A stretch of DNA of 13,268 nucleotides from Pseudomonadota bacterium. GTDB lineage: Bacteria; Myxococcota_A; Polyangia; Polyangiales; Polyangiaceae. The stretch spans positions 1 through 13,268 of the forward strand of contig JAEYVE010000074.1 of assembly GCA_023432025.1 (NCBI GenBank), written 5' to 3'. A program made the translations under genes and the position numbers. The notes below the pieces were generated by a model. That model searched no databases. It was given only the letters and a program-made list of their open reading frames with translations, and had not been told where the DNA came from. Below, piece after piece: positions 8,051 to 13,268 of the stretch (position 1 is the stretch's first letter; the number at the start of each line of letters is the position of its first letter).

Positions 8051-9696
8051 GCTGCTTCCTCCGCGCGTCCCTTGAGGGCGAACAGTCCCTGCGGGCGCTT
8101 CTGAATGAAGAGGACCAAGAGCACCAGGATGATGATCTTGCCGAGCACGGCCCCCGTGAGTGGTTCGATGTACTTGTTGGAGAGGCCCAATCCGATGGCG
8201 CCGATGACGCTGCCGATCAACTTGCCCACGCCGCCGACGACCACCACCATGAAGGAGTCCACGATGTAGCCTTGACCAAGCTCGGGGCCGACGTTGCCGA
8301 GCTGGGAGAGCGCGACGCCGCCGAGGCCGGCTAGACCGGAGCCGAGCCCGAAGGTGAGGAGATCGACGCGGTCGGTGCGGATGCCGAGGCTGCGCGCCAT
8401 GGGGCGGTTCTGCGTCACCGCGCGGATCTGCAGGCCGAAGCTGGTGCGCTTGAGGAGCATCGACACGGCGAAGACGACGAGCACCGTGAAGGCGACGATC
8501 GCCAAGCGGCTGTAGGGAGTGACCAGGGTGGGCATGAGCTCCACGCCGCCCGACAGCCACGACGGGTTCGCGACGGCCACGTTTTGAGCGCCGAACGTGA
8601 GTCGCACGCTCTGGATCAGCGCCAAGCTGATGCCCCAGGTGGCGAGGAGGGTCTCGAGGGGGCGACCATAGAGGCGGCGAATGACGAGGCGCTCGAGCAC
8701 CATGCCCAGCGCTCCACACACGAGGAACGCGGCGGGCAGCGCGACGACCAGGTACCAATCGAACGACTGGGGCAGGTACGTTCGAAACAAGTTCTGTACG
8801 ACGAACGTCGTGTAGGCGCCGAGCATGAGCATTTCGCCGTGCGCCATGTTGATGACGCGCATGAGCCCGAACGTGATCGCGAGGCCCAGGGCCGCAAGCA
8901 GCAGCACGCTGCCGAGGCTGAGCCCGTAAAACGTGTTGGCGACGAGGTTGATCAAAAAGACCTGACGGTCGATGGCGTCGATGGCGCCTTCGGCGGCGGC
9001 TCGAACCTCCTCGTCACTTTCCAGGGGATTTCCGCTGGAGTCTTTGGCCAGGCGGGCCTCCAGATCGCCTCGCAGCGAGACGTCTCCGCGCTCGCGGATG
9101 GCGGACACGGCGGAGAGGCGTCGCTCCTTGTCGGGCGAGGCGAGGTCGAGGCGCGCGAGGGAAACCTGGAGGAGTGCCTGCACGCTCGGGTCCGTCTCTT
9201 GCTCGAGAGCGCTCGCAATGGCGGCGCGTCCCTCGGCGGGCGGACGTTTCGCGAGCTCGTCTGCGGCTGCTCGACGCACCTTCACGTCGGGGGCTTTGAG
9301 CTTGAGCTCCGATAGGGCGGGGGCGAGCGCGCGTCGCACGATGTTGTTCACGCCGACGGAGCGGATAGAGCCGTGCGGCGCCTGGGCGCTGCCGGTCGCG
9401 GCGTCCAGGAGCGAACCGTTGGGCGCCTTCACGAGGACACAGCCGTCCGCGTCCGCAACGAGCGAGCCGCCCTCGAGGGCGGCGAGCACGTCGTAGGCAC
9501 GAGCGTGAGCGGACGTGGCGATGGCGGAGATTCCGCGGGCGACGTCGGTGAAATCCGCACTCCCGAGGAGTTTCAACCCATCTCGAAAGGCCGAAGGAGC
9601 GCCTTTCTCCTCGTTCGTGCCAGCCCAAGCAGGCGTGGCGGCGAACAGGAGCAAGGCCAGGAGCAGGCGCAGAGCGCGAAGGTGGCTCATCGTCAT
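8047..9696 (-). CDS. urtB: Urea ABC transporter permease UrtB with periplasmic N-terminal domain
   Basis: UrtB is the LivH-type permease partner of UrtC. It is long (549 aa) because a cleavable signal peptide (about residues 1-25, ending AWA before G26) and a helical periplasmic domain (about 26-245) precede the LivH-like membrane domain. The extra domain is rich in charged and Ala/Leu helices such as VRRAAADELAKRP and resembles degenerate HEAT-like repeats; proteobacterial UrtB proteins commonly have it. The membrane domain starts near LINLVANTFYGLSLGSVLLL and contains MRVINMAHGEMLMLGAY, LLATWGISLALIQ, RAVTQNRPMARSLGI and VVVGGVGKLIGSVIGA. The start at 9696 lacks a good ribosome binding site; an in-frame ATG at 9690 is equally possible. 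Both give a usable signal peptide. Confidence 0.94.
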   Translation of the reverse strand: MTMSHLRALRLLLALLLFAATPAWAGTNEEKGAPSAFRDGLKLLGSADFTDVARGISAIATSAHARAYDVLAALEGGSLVADADGCVLVKAPNGSLLDAATGSAQAPHGSIRSVGVNNIVRRALAPALSELKLKAPDVKVRRAAADELAKRPPAEGRAAIASALEQETDPSVQALLQVSLARLDLASPDKERRLSAVSAIRERGDVSLRGDLEARLAKDSSGNPLESDEEVRAAAEGAIDAIDRQVFLINLVANTFYGLSLGSVLLLAALGLAITFGLMRVINMAHGEMLMLGAYTTFVVQNLFRTYLPQSFDWYLVVALPAAFLVCGALGMVLERLVIRRLYGRPLETLLATWGISLALIQSVRLTFGAQNVAVANPSWLSGGVELMPTLVTPYSRLAIVAFTVLVVFAVSMLLKRTSFGLQIRAVTQNRPMARSLGIRTDRVDLLTFGLGSGLAGLGGVALSQLGNVGPELGQGYIVDSFMVVVVGGVGKLIGSVIGAIGLGLSNKYIEPLTGAVLGKIIILVLLVLFIQKRPQGLFALKGRAEEAA

Positions 9697-9720
9697 CCAG
9701 GGGAGAAGGCGTTACGGATC

Positions 9721-9773
9721 GAAATCACTCCGGGACCCGGCGCTCGTTCGCGCGAACGTCCCGGAGTGACTTC
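9721..9773 (-). promoter_or_regulatory. Strong hairpin in the urtA-urtB gap
   Basis: The arms at 9721-9736 and 9758-9773 are inverted repeats of 16 bp with a single non-match; on the transcribed (minus) strand that pair is a G:U wobble, so the RNA stem is continuous. The 21-nt loop contains a perfect 12-bp palindrome, GTTCGCGCGAAC (9746-9757). No T-tract follows on the minus strand, so this is not a standard intrinsic terminator. By analogy with hairpins behind other binding-protein genes, it may protect the urtA 3' end or partly stop transcription, giving more UrtA than permease. Confidence 0.75.
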
Positions 9774-9792
9774 TGGAGCGGAGAGACTGCGA

Positions 9793-11160
9793 TCAGAAGG
9801 CTGCGTACTGGGCCTTGGTGCAGTTGCCGCACACCCAGGGGAAGCTCCAGTCGGCGATCTTCTCCTTGCTGTCGGGCACGTACTTGCTCCACGGCTCGGC
9901 GCGAACGGGGCCCTCGGTCTTCCAGACAATCTTGAACTGCCCGTTTTCCTGGACCTCGCCGATGTACACCGGCTTGTGCAGGTGGTGGTTCTTGCCATCC
10001 ATCGTCAGCTCGAAGCCGGAGGGCGCCTTGACCACCTGACCGCCGATCGCCTGGCGCACGGCGGCAACGTCCGTGGTGCCCGCTTGCTGCACGGCGGCGG
10101 CCCACATCTTGATGCCCACGAACGTGGCTTCCATGGGATCGTTGGTGACGCGCTTGTCACCATCGGGCAGGGCCTTCGCCTTCACGTAGTCCTTCCACAT
10201 CTTGATGAACTCGGCGTTCTCCGGGTTCTCGATGGACATGAAGTAGTTCCACGCTGCAAGGTGTCCCGCGAGCGGCTTGGTGTCGATGCCGCGGAGCTCC
10301 TCTTCACCCACGGAGAACGCCACCACCGGGATGTCCTCCGCCTTGAGGCCCTGATTGGCGAGCTCCTTGTAGAAGGGCACGTTGGAGTCGCCGTTGATGG
10401 TGGACACCACGGCGGTGGGGGTGCCTGCCGCGAACTTCTTCACGTCCGCCACGATCGTTTGGTAGTCGCTGTGCCCGAACGGCGTGTACGACTCCATGAT
10501 ATCGCTCTCGGGGACGCCCTTTTCCTTCAGGAAGTAGCGGAGGATTTTGTTCGTGGTGCGCGGGTAGACGTAGTCCGTACCCAAGAGCACCCACTTCTTG
10601 GCGCCGCCGCCGGCGGGGCTCATCAAGTACTCCACGGCGGGGATCGCCTGCTGGTTGGGCGCCGCACCCGTGTAGAACACGTTGCGCGACGACTCCTCAC
10701 CTTCGTACTGCACCGGGTAGAAGAGCAGGGAGTCCAACTCCTCGAACACCGGCAGCACGGATTTGCGGGACACGGACGTCCAACATCCGAAGGTGACGGC
10801 GACGCCTTGCTTCTGAATCAGCTCGCGAGCCTTTTCGGCGAAGAGCGGCCAGTCCGAGGCGGGGTCGACGACGACCGGCTCGAGCTTGCGCCCCAGCACA
10901 CCGCCCTTTGCGTTGATGTGCTCGATCGTCATGAGGGCCACGTCCTTCAGGGACGTTTCACTGATGGCCATCGTTCCCGACAGCGAGTGGAGGATGCCGA
11001 CCTTGATGGGGCCGGAGTCGTCCTTCTTGGCTGCCGTCGGCGCCGCCGTGGTTGCAGATGAAACACTGGCGGCTGAAGGGGGCTGCTGTTCACCCGGCCC
11101 CTTGCAGCCGGGCAAGAGCCCTAGGAGGGACAACGACAGGACCGATTTCCACAGTTGCAT
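9793..11160 (-). CDS. urtA: Urea-binding protein UrtA, probable lipoprotein
   Basis: UrtA is the extracytoplasmic urea receptor of the ABC importer. The ATG at 11160 gives 455 aa and has GAGGAGA about 6 nt upstream; an in-frame extension to 11193 lacks this. Residues 1-19 are a short signal peptide with hydrophobic core SVLSLSLLGLL and a lipobox-like LPGC (C19). Pro at the -2 position is outside the usual lipobox pattern, so lipidation is probable rather than sure. A Ser/Ala/Pro/Gly linker (20-50) leads to the type I periplasmic binding fold, starting IKVGILHSLSGTMAISETSL (52-71). UrtA-typical stretches follow: FGCWTSVSRKSVLPVFEE, LLFYPVQYEGEE, GHSDYQTIVADVKKF and NHHLHKPVYIGEVQ. It is first in the cluster, 96 nt before urtB, behind a long structured leader. 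Confidence 0.96.
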   Translation of the reverse strand: MQLWKSVLSLSLLGLLPGCKGPGEQQPPSAASVSSATTAAPTAAKKDDSGPIKVGILHSLSGTMAISETSLKDVALMTIEHINAKGGVLGRKLEPVVVDPASDWPLFAEKARELIQKQGVAVTFGCWTSVSRKSVLPVFEELDSLLFYPVQYEGEESSRNVFYTGAAPNQQAIPAVEYLMSPAGGGAKKWVLLGTDYVYPRTTNKILRYFLKEKGVPESDIMESYTPFGHSDYQTIVADVKKFAAGTPTAVVSTINGDSNVPFYKELANQGLKAEDIPVVAFSVGEEELRGIDTKPLAGHLAAWNYFMSIENPENAEFIKMWKDYVKAKALPDGDKRVTNDPMEATFVGIKMWAAAVQQAGTTDVAAVRQAIGGQVVKAPSGFELTMDGKNHHLHKPVYIGEVQENGQFKIVWKTEGPVRAEPWSKYVPDSKEKIADWSFPWVCGNCTKAQYAAF

Positions 11161-11162
11161 TC

Positions 11163-11170
11163 CGTTCTCC
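11163..11170 (-). promoter_or_regulatory. urtA Shine-Dalgarno, complementary to an upstream hairpin arm
   Basis: On the minus strand GGAGAACG lies 2-9 nt before the urtA ATG and holds the AGGAG core. The same strand carries CGTTCTCC at 11223-11230, a perfect 8-nt complement located in the nearest-but-one hairpin of the leader. Pairing between the two would hide the ribosome binding site. The complementarity is seen; any regulatory use is inferred. Confidence 0.5.
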
Positions 11171-11177
11171 TCACGAA

Positions 11178-11200
11178 GTGATCGCGCTGCCAACGATCAC
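11178..11200. promoter_or_regulatory. Inverted repeat just upstream of urtA (GTGATCG-N9-CGATCAC)
   Basis: Perfect 7-bp arms at 11178-11184 and 11194-11200 flank a 9-nt centre. The repeat ends 17 nt before the urtA ATG and directly precedes its ribosome binding site. It could be a leader hairpin or the operator of a dimeric regulator. The arm spacing does not match NtcA or CRP/FNR patterns. Confidence 0.55.
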
Positions 11201-11222
11201 GCACGAGGCCGAAATTGGCCTT

Positions 11223-11239
11223 GGAGAACGCGCTTCTCC
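11223..11239. promoter_or_regulatory. Inverted repeat copy A in urtA leader (GGAGAA-N5-TTCTCC)
   Basis: Six-bp arms GGAGAA (11223-11228) and TTCTCC (11234-11239) flank CGCGC. The same arms recur 60 bp away at 11283-11298, and the preceding TTGGAGAA is shared, so this is a duplicated palindromic element. On the transcript the stem may extend through GGC/GCC with a 3-nt bulge. Its CGTTCTCC side (minus strand) matches the urtA ribosome binding site in complement. Confidence 0.6.
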
Positions 11240-11282
11240 GCCGTGACGCGCTGGCATGATGGTGTCCTCAGAATTGGGTGTT

Positions 11283-11298
11283 GGAGAAAGGCTTCTCC
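11283..11298. promoter_or_regulatory. Inverted repeat copy B in urtA leader (GGAGAA-AGGC-TTCTCC)
   Basis: Arms GGAGAA (11283-11288) and TTCTCC (11293-11298) flank a 4-nt centre. Beyond the six-bp stem, two mismatches and three more matching pairs (GTG/CAC) extend it. It is the second copy of the palindrome at 11223, with TTGGAGAA starting exactly 60 bp further from urtA. Two similar palindromes upstream of one gene suggest either paired operators or tandem RNA hairpins. Confidence 0.6.
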
Positions 11299-11588
11299 CC
11301 CACGCCATCCCTGCTGGGTACGAGGAGCACGATGCCGACACGATGTGTTCGGTTTGTGTCGCGATGATGTACGCGCGAACTAATTTCGATAGGCGTCACC
11401 CCAGGCCGGGTAACGCGGGCGTAAGGCGCGCCGGCGCGGCCGAAATGACTGAGAGAATCATGAGCGGCGAGAAATGCGCGGGCTCACGAAGCGCTCCGAA
11501 CGGCAGCATGTACGAAACACGATGGACGCCAACCGGACGGCCCGCCTAGAGGTGGCCCCAGGGCCGAGGAGCGGCGCCGGAGTCCGTT

Positions 11589-11695
11589 CAGCTCGGGGCA
11601 ACGCAGCTCAGGTGCCCGCAGCAGCTCGGGGTGCCCGCAGCTCGGGGCGCCCGCAGCTCGGCGCGCCCGCAGCTCGGGCCGCTCAGCTCAAGGTG
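11589..11695. repeat. Degenerate 15-16 bp tandem repeat at the 3' end of pheA
   Basis: About seven units related to CAGCTCGGGGCGCCCG start at 11589, 11604, 11622, 11638, 11654, 11670 and 11684, with a 3-nt insertion (CAG) between units 2 and 3. Units 3-5 are the best conserved (16 bp each). The last, truncated unit contains the pheA stop codon (TCA on this strand, 11688-11690). Each unit carries the self-complementary cores AGCT and, in the best copy, GGGCGCCC; adjacent units also form CCCG-N5-CGGG. The array could fold into a chain of hairpins. It lacks unique spacers, so it is not CRISPR. Confidence 0.85.
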
Positions 11696-12578
11696 TCGGA
11701 GTGGTGGGCTCGGTCCAGCGCGGGTAGCTGCCGAGGAGCTTGACCAGACCACAGCTGGCTTGGATGCGCGTGAGAGCGCGCGCGACCGGTGCGTCGAAGC
11801 GGCTGCCCTCGAAGTCGGTGAAAAAGGCGTACTCCCAGCGCCGCCCAGCGAGCGGGCGGGACTCGATGCGCGTCAGGTTGAGGCCCTCGTCGTCGAAGGT
11901 TTCGAGCACCCGGCGCAGCGCGCCTCGCTCGTGACGCGTCGTAAAGACGAGGCTGGTCTTGTCGTGGCCGGTGGGCGGGCTGTCCGAGTGCGCGATGGCC
12001 ACGAAGCGGGTCGCGTTGTGCTTCATGTCCTCGATGTCGCGCCGGAGCACCGTGAGGTCGTACAGCTCGGCGGACAATTCGGGGGCGATGGCGACGACGG
12101 GCTCGTGCATATGCGCGACGTCTCGCGCCGCAGCGCCCGTGGAGGCGACGGAGACCTGCTCCGCTCGAGGAAGATGAGCGTCCAGCCAGGCGCGGCACTG
12201 AGCCAGCGCCTGCGGGTGCGAGTACACCGTCCGCACCTGGTCGAGCTCCGCGCCGGCCCGACCGAGGAGGTAGTGATGGATTTCTGCGACGTACTCGGCG
12301 GCGATGACCGGGCTGAGCTCGAACAGGCAGTCGAGCGTTTGCTCCACGCGGCCTTCCGTCGAGTTTTCGATGGGGACGACGCCGCGGTGCGCGCGACTGC
12401 TGGCGACCGCCTCGAAGACGGCGCGAATGGTCGGCTGGGGATGAAAGCCCGACGGCCCGACGACTTGCTCGCCGAACATGGCCAGAGCAGCCGCGTGCGT
12501 ATTGGTGCCCTCCGGGCCCAGATAGGCCACGGTCAGGGGGGCGCTCGGCGCGACGGACGCCGGCGAGACGCTGGCCAC
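11688..12578 (-). CDS. pheA: Prephenate dehydratase (monofunctional) with ACT domain
   Basis: The enzyme converts prephenate to phenylpyruvate in phenylalanine synthesis. The 296-aa protein has an N-terminal dehydratase domain with GPEGTNTHAA (21-30), VPIENSTEG (68-76), SHPQALAQC (120-128) and the catalytic TRF motif (T190-R191-F192 in NATRFVAI). A C-terminal ACT domain follows (about 207-285) with RGALRRVL and ESRP (239-242), the phenylalanine-sensing motifs, so feedback inhibition is expected. There is no chorismate mutase domain, unlike the bifunctional P-protein of enterics. An Asn (N26) stands where many homologues have an aromatic residue in GPEGT(F/Y). The start is GTG at 12578, which shares its first base with the upstream TAG (TAGTG); GGAG lies about 11 nt upstream. 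Confidence 0.95.
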   Translation of the reverse strand: MASVSPASVAPSAPLTVAYLGPEGTNTHAAALAMFGEQVVGPSGFHPQPTIRAVFEAVASSRAHRGVVPIENSTEGRVEQTLDCLFELSPVIAAEYVAEIHHYLLGRAGAELDQVRTVYSHPQALAQCRAWLDAHLPRAEQVSVASTGAAARDVAHMHEPVVAIAPELSAELYDLTVLRRDIEDMKHNATRFVAIAHSDSPPTGHDKTSLVFTTRHERGALRRVLETFDDEGLNLTRIESRPLAGRRWEYAFFTDFEGSRFDAPVARALTRIQASCGLVKLLGSYPRWTEPTTPTP

Positions 12579-12904
12579 TACTGCAGCATCTCCGTCAGGC
12601 TCTGGAGCTTCATGGCGAGCCCCATGTCACCTTCGATTTGCAGCTTGCCCATGAAGAAGAGCGCTTGGCCTTGAACGCGACCTTCCATCATGTCGACGTA
12701 GTCGCTGGCCTCGAGCTTGAGCGTACACTGCGCGTCACCGTCCCCTTCGACGACCTTGGGGTCCTCGCGGAGGTCCATGATCCAAGTGCCGCCGCCTTCT
12801 CCGGACAGCACGAACTTGTAGACGGCGCCAATCTGCTTGGCCAAGGCGGCGTTCTTCGCGATTTTATCCGAAGCTTCGCTCATCTTTTCGCGGGCGGTCG
12901 TCAT
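12578..12904 (-). CDS. SCP2 sterol-binding-domain protein
   Basis: This is a stand-alone SCP2-type domain of 108 aa. Such domains bind sterols, fatty acids or other lipids in a hydrophobic tunnel; the ligand here is unknown. The family pattern is clear in the C-terminal half: LKLEASDYVDMMEGRVQGQA followed by LFFMGKLQIEGDMGLAMKLQ (about residues 66-103). The N-terminal part has a short charged helix and the strand segment AVYKFVLSGEGGGTWIMDL. The start at 12904 is fixed by AGGAGA about 6 nt upstream; an in-frame extension to 13099 is Arg/Pro-rich and crosses into the divergent gene. There is no signal peptide, so the protein is cytoplasmic. Its TAG overlaps the pheA GTG by one base, so the two are probably co-translated. 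Confidence 0.93.
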   Translation of the reverse strand: MTTAREKMSEASDKIAKNAALAKQIGAVYKFVLSGEGGGTWIMDLREDPKVVEGDGDAQCTLKLEASDYVDMMEGRVQGQALFFMGKLQIEGDMGLAMKLQSLTEMLQ

Positions 12905-12992
12905 GGCGGTCTCCTGTCGAGTGTTCGGGCGGCTCCGAGTCGTTCGGTCCAGCCCCTGGTTGGTTCTAGCGGCTCTCGCCGGTGACTCAATA

Positions 12993-13006
12993 CCGAGCGC
13001 GCTCGG
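12993..13006. promoter_or_regulatory. 14-bp palindrome in the divergent intergenic region
   Basis: CCGAGCGCGCTCGG is a perfect palindrome in the 161-nt gap between the divergent SCP2 and cyclotransferase-like genes, 88 nt and 59 nt from their starts. Its position suits an operator acting on either promoter. In such GC-rich sequence a chance palindrome of this length cannot be excluded. Confidence 0.4.
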
Positions 13007-13065
13007 GCGCGCCCCTGGCGAGGCTCTTGGCGCCCGCGGCTGCCGTCTGGGAGACTCCGGCCGAC

Positions 13066-13268
13066 GTGTCGTCCATTCGCCTCTTCGTCTACGGGTCACT
13101 CAAGCGCGGCTTTCGGCACCACACGGTGCTCTCCGGGGCGACGTTCGCGGGTGCGGCCTGGACCGCTCCCGGTTACCGCCTGGTCCGCCACGGCGAGTAT
13201 CCGGCGCTCACGCGTGAGCGTGGGGGGGAGCATCGTGTGTCGGGCGAGCTCTACCTCGTGGAGCCCGA
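13066..13268 (+). CDS. Gamma-glutamylcyclotransferase-like (AIG2 family) protein, partial
   Basis: The only plus-strand gene, cut by the window end after 67 codons. From the GTG at 13066 it reads VSSIRLFVYGSLKRG, where YGSL (residues 9-12) is the substrate-binding loop signature of the gamma-glutamylcyclotransferase/AIG2 fold. Further family features are the small residue-rich hairpin, GYRLVRHGEYPAL and the strand VSGELYLVEP. Members release 5-oxoproline from gamma-glutamyl amines or peptides; the substrate of this one cannot be told. The catalytic glutamate normally lies further downstream (LDxxE region) and is outside the window. GGGAG lies about 12 nt before the GTG; other in-frame starts (for example GTG at 12982) would add a non-family extension. 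Confidence 0.85.
   Translation, partial: MSSIRLFVYGSLKRGFRHHTVLSGATFAGAAWTAPGYRLVRHGEYPALTRERGGEHRVSGELYLVEP

Larger units (their letters stand above)
11161..11687. other. Gene-free upstream region of urtA
   Basis: This 527-nt stretch lies between the pheA stop and the urtA start. Open frames here are short, have no family features and no convincing start sites, so I call no gene. The urtA-proximal 140 nt holds three inverted repeats. The lowest-GC patch is near 11378-11392 (AACTAATTTCGATAG) and is a plausible place for the urtA promoter, which would give a leader of about 200 nt; no convincing -35/-10 pair could be read. The middle (about 11400-11588) shows nothing clear apart from a short GGCC-rich inverted repeat at 11554-11565. 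The pheA-proximal end is a tandem repeat. Confidence 0.6.

Noticed and set aside
8051..8758. In-frame upstream extension of urtC giving a 606-aa product
   Set aside because: The extra part is Arg/His/Pro-rich and lies wholly inside urtB in another frame; the ATG at 8050 gives a normal UrtC and the usual ATGA junction.
9373..11061. 562-codon open frame on the plus strand, antisense to urtA and part of urtB
   Set aside because: Its translation has no recognisable domain, and the opposite strand encodes clear UrtA and UrtB; long antisense frames are expected in GC-rich coding DNA.
11252..11268. Sigma-54-like promoter (GG and TGC correctly spaced on the minus strand) ahead of urtA
   Set aside because: Urea operons can be NtrC/sigma-54 controlled, but beyond the GG and TGC only few consensus positions match; too weak to annotate.
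11256..11549. 97-codon open frame in the urtA upstream region
   Set aside because: No domain, no plausible ribosome binding site, and composition looks non-coding; it also spans one of the leader palindromes.
11554..11565. GGCC-rich inverted repeat as terminator of pheA
   Set aside because: Arms are short, the loop is at most 4 nt, and no T-tract follows on the minus strand.
11589..11695. CRISPR array
   Set aside because: Units are contiguous 15-16 bp repeats without unique spacers, and no cas genes are present.
12905..13099. N-terminal extension of the SCP2 protein to 13099
   Set aside because: Arg/Pro-rich sequence unlike the family, overlapping the divergent gene; AGGAGA in front of 12904 fixes the shorter start.

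Overview
The window is a high-GC (roughly two-thirds G+C by eye), gene-dense bacterial segment. It carries a complete urea uptake and hydrolysis cluster on the minus strand. Transcription runs from high to low coordinates: urtA-urtB-urtC-urtD-urtE (HAAT-type urea ABC importer), then ureD, a fused ureA-ureB gene, ureC, ureE, ureF and ureG. Junctions are tight: 4-nt overlaps at urtB/urtC, ureAB/ureC and ureE/ureF, 1-nt overlaps at urtC/urtD and urtD/urtE, and gaps of 23-96 nt elsewhere. One long transcript, or a few overlapping ones, is therefore likely. UrtA captures urea, UrtBC move it across the membrane powered by UrtDE, UreAB/UreC hydrolyse it to ammonia and carbamate, and UreD/E/F/G load the two nickel ions. 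All nickel-site residues of UreC are present, so the enzyme should be active. No nickel transporter or dedicated regulator lies in the window.

Upstream of urtA is a 527-nt gene-free stretch (11161-11687). Its urtA-proximal part holds three inverted repeats and a sequence complementary to the urtA ribosome binding site. Its distal end is a degenerate 15-16 bp tandem repeat that runs into the pheA stop codon. Further upstream, still on the minus strand, an SCP2-type lipid-binding protein gene and a monofunctional prephenate dehydratase gene (pheA) are joined by a 1-nt overlap (TAGTG). Diverging from them at the right edge is the start of a gamma-glutamylcyclotransferase-like gene on the plus strand, cut by the window end.

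The organism is a high-GC bacterium, probably Gram-negative: UrtB has a cleavable signal peptide and a long periplasmic domain as in proteobacteria. A myxobacterial-type lineage would fit, but this is a tentative guess from gene style. The gene content is metabolically ordinary. I see no novel defence or mobile system, no CRISPR, tRNA, rRNA or insertion sequence. The points most worth a second look are the structured urtA leader, the strong hairpin between urtA and urtB, the gamma-beta urease fusion, and the tandem repeat behind pheA.
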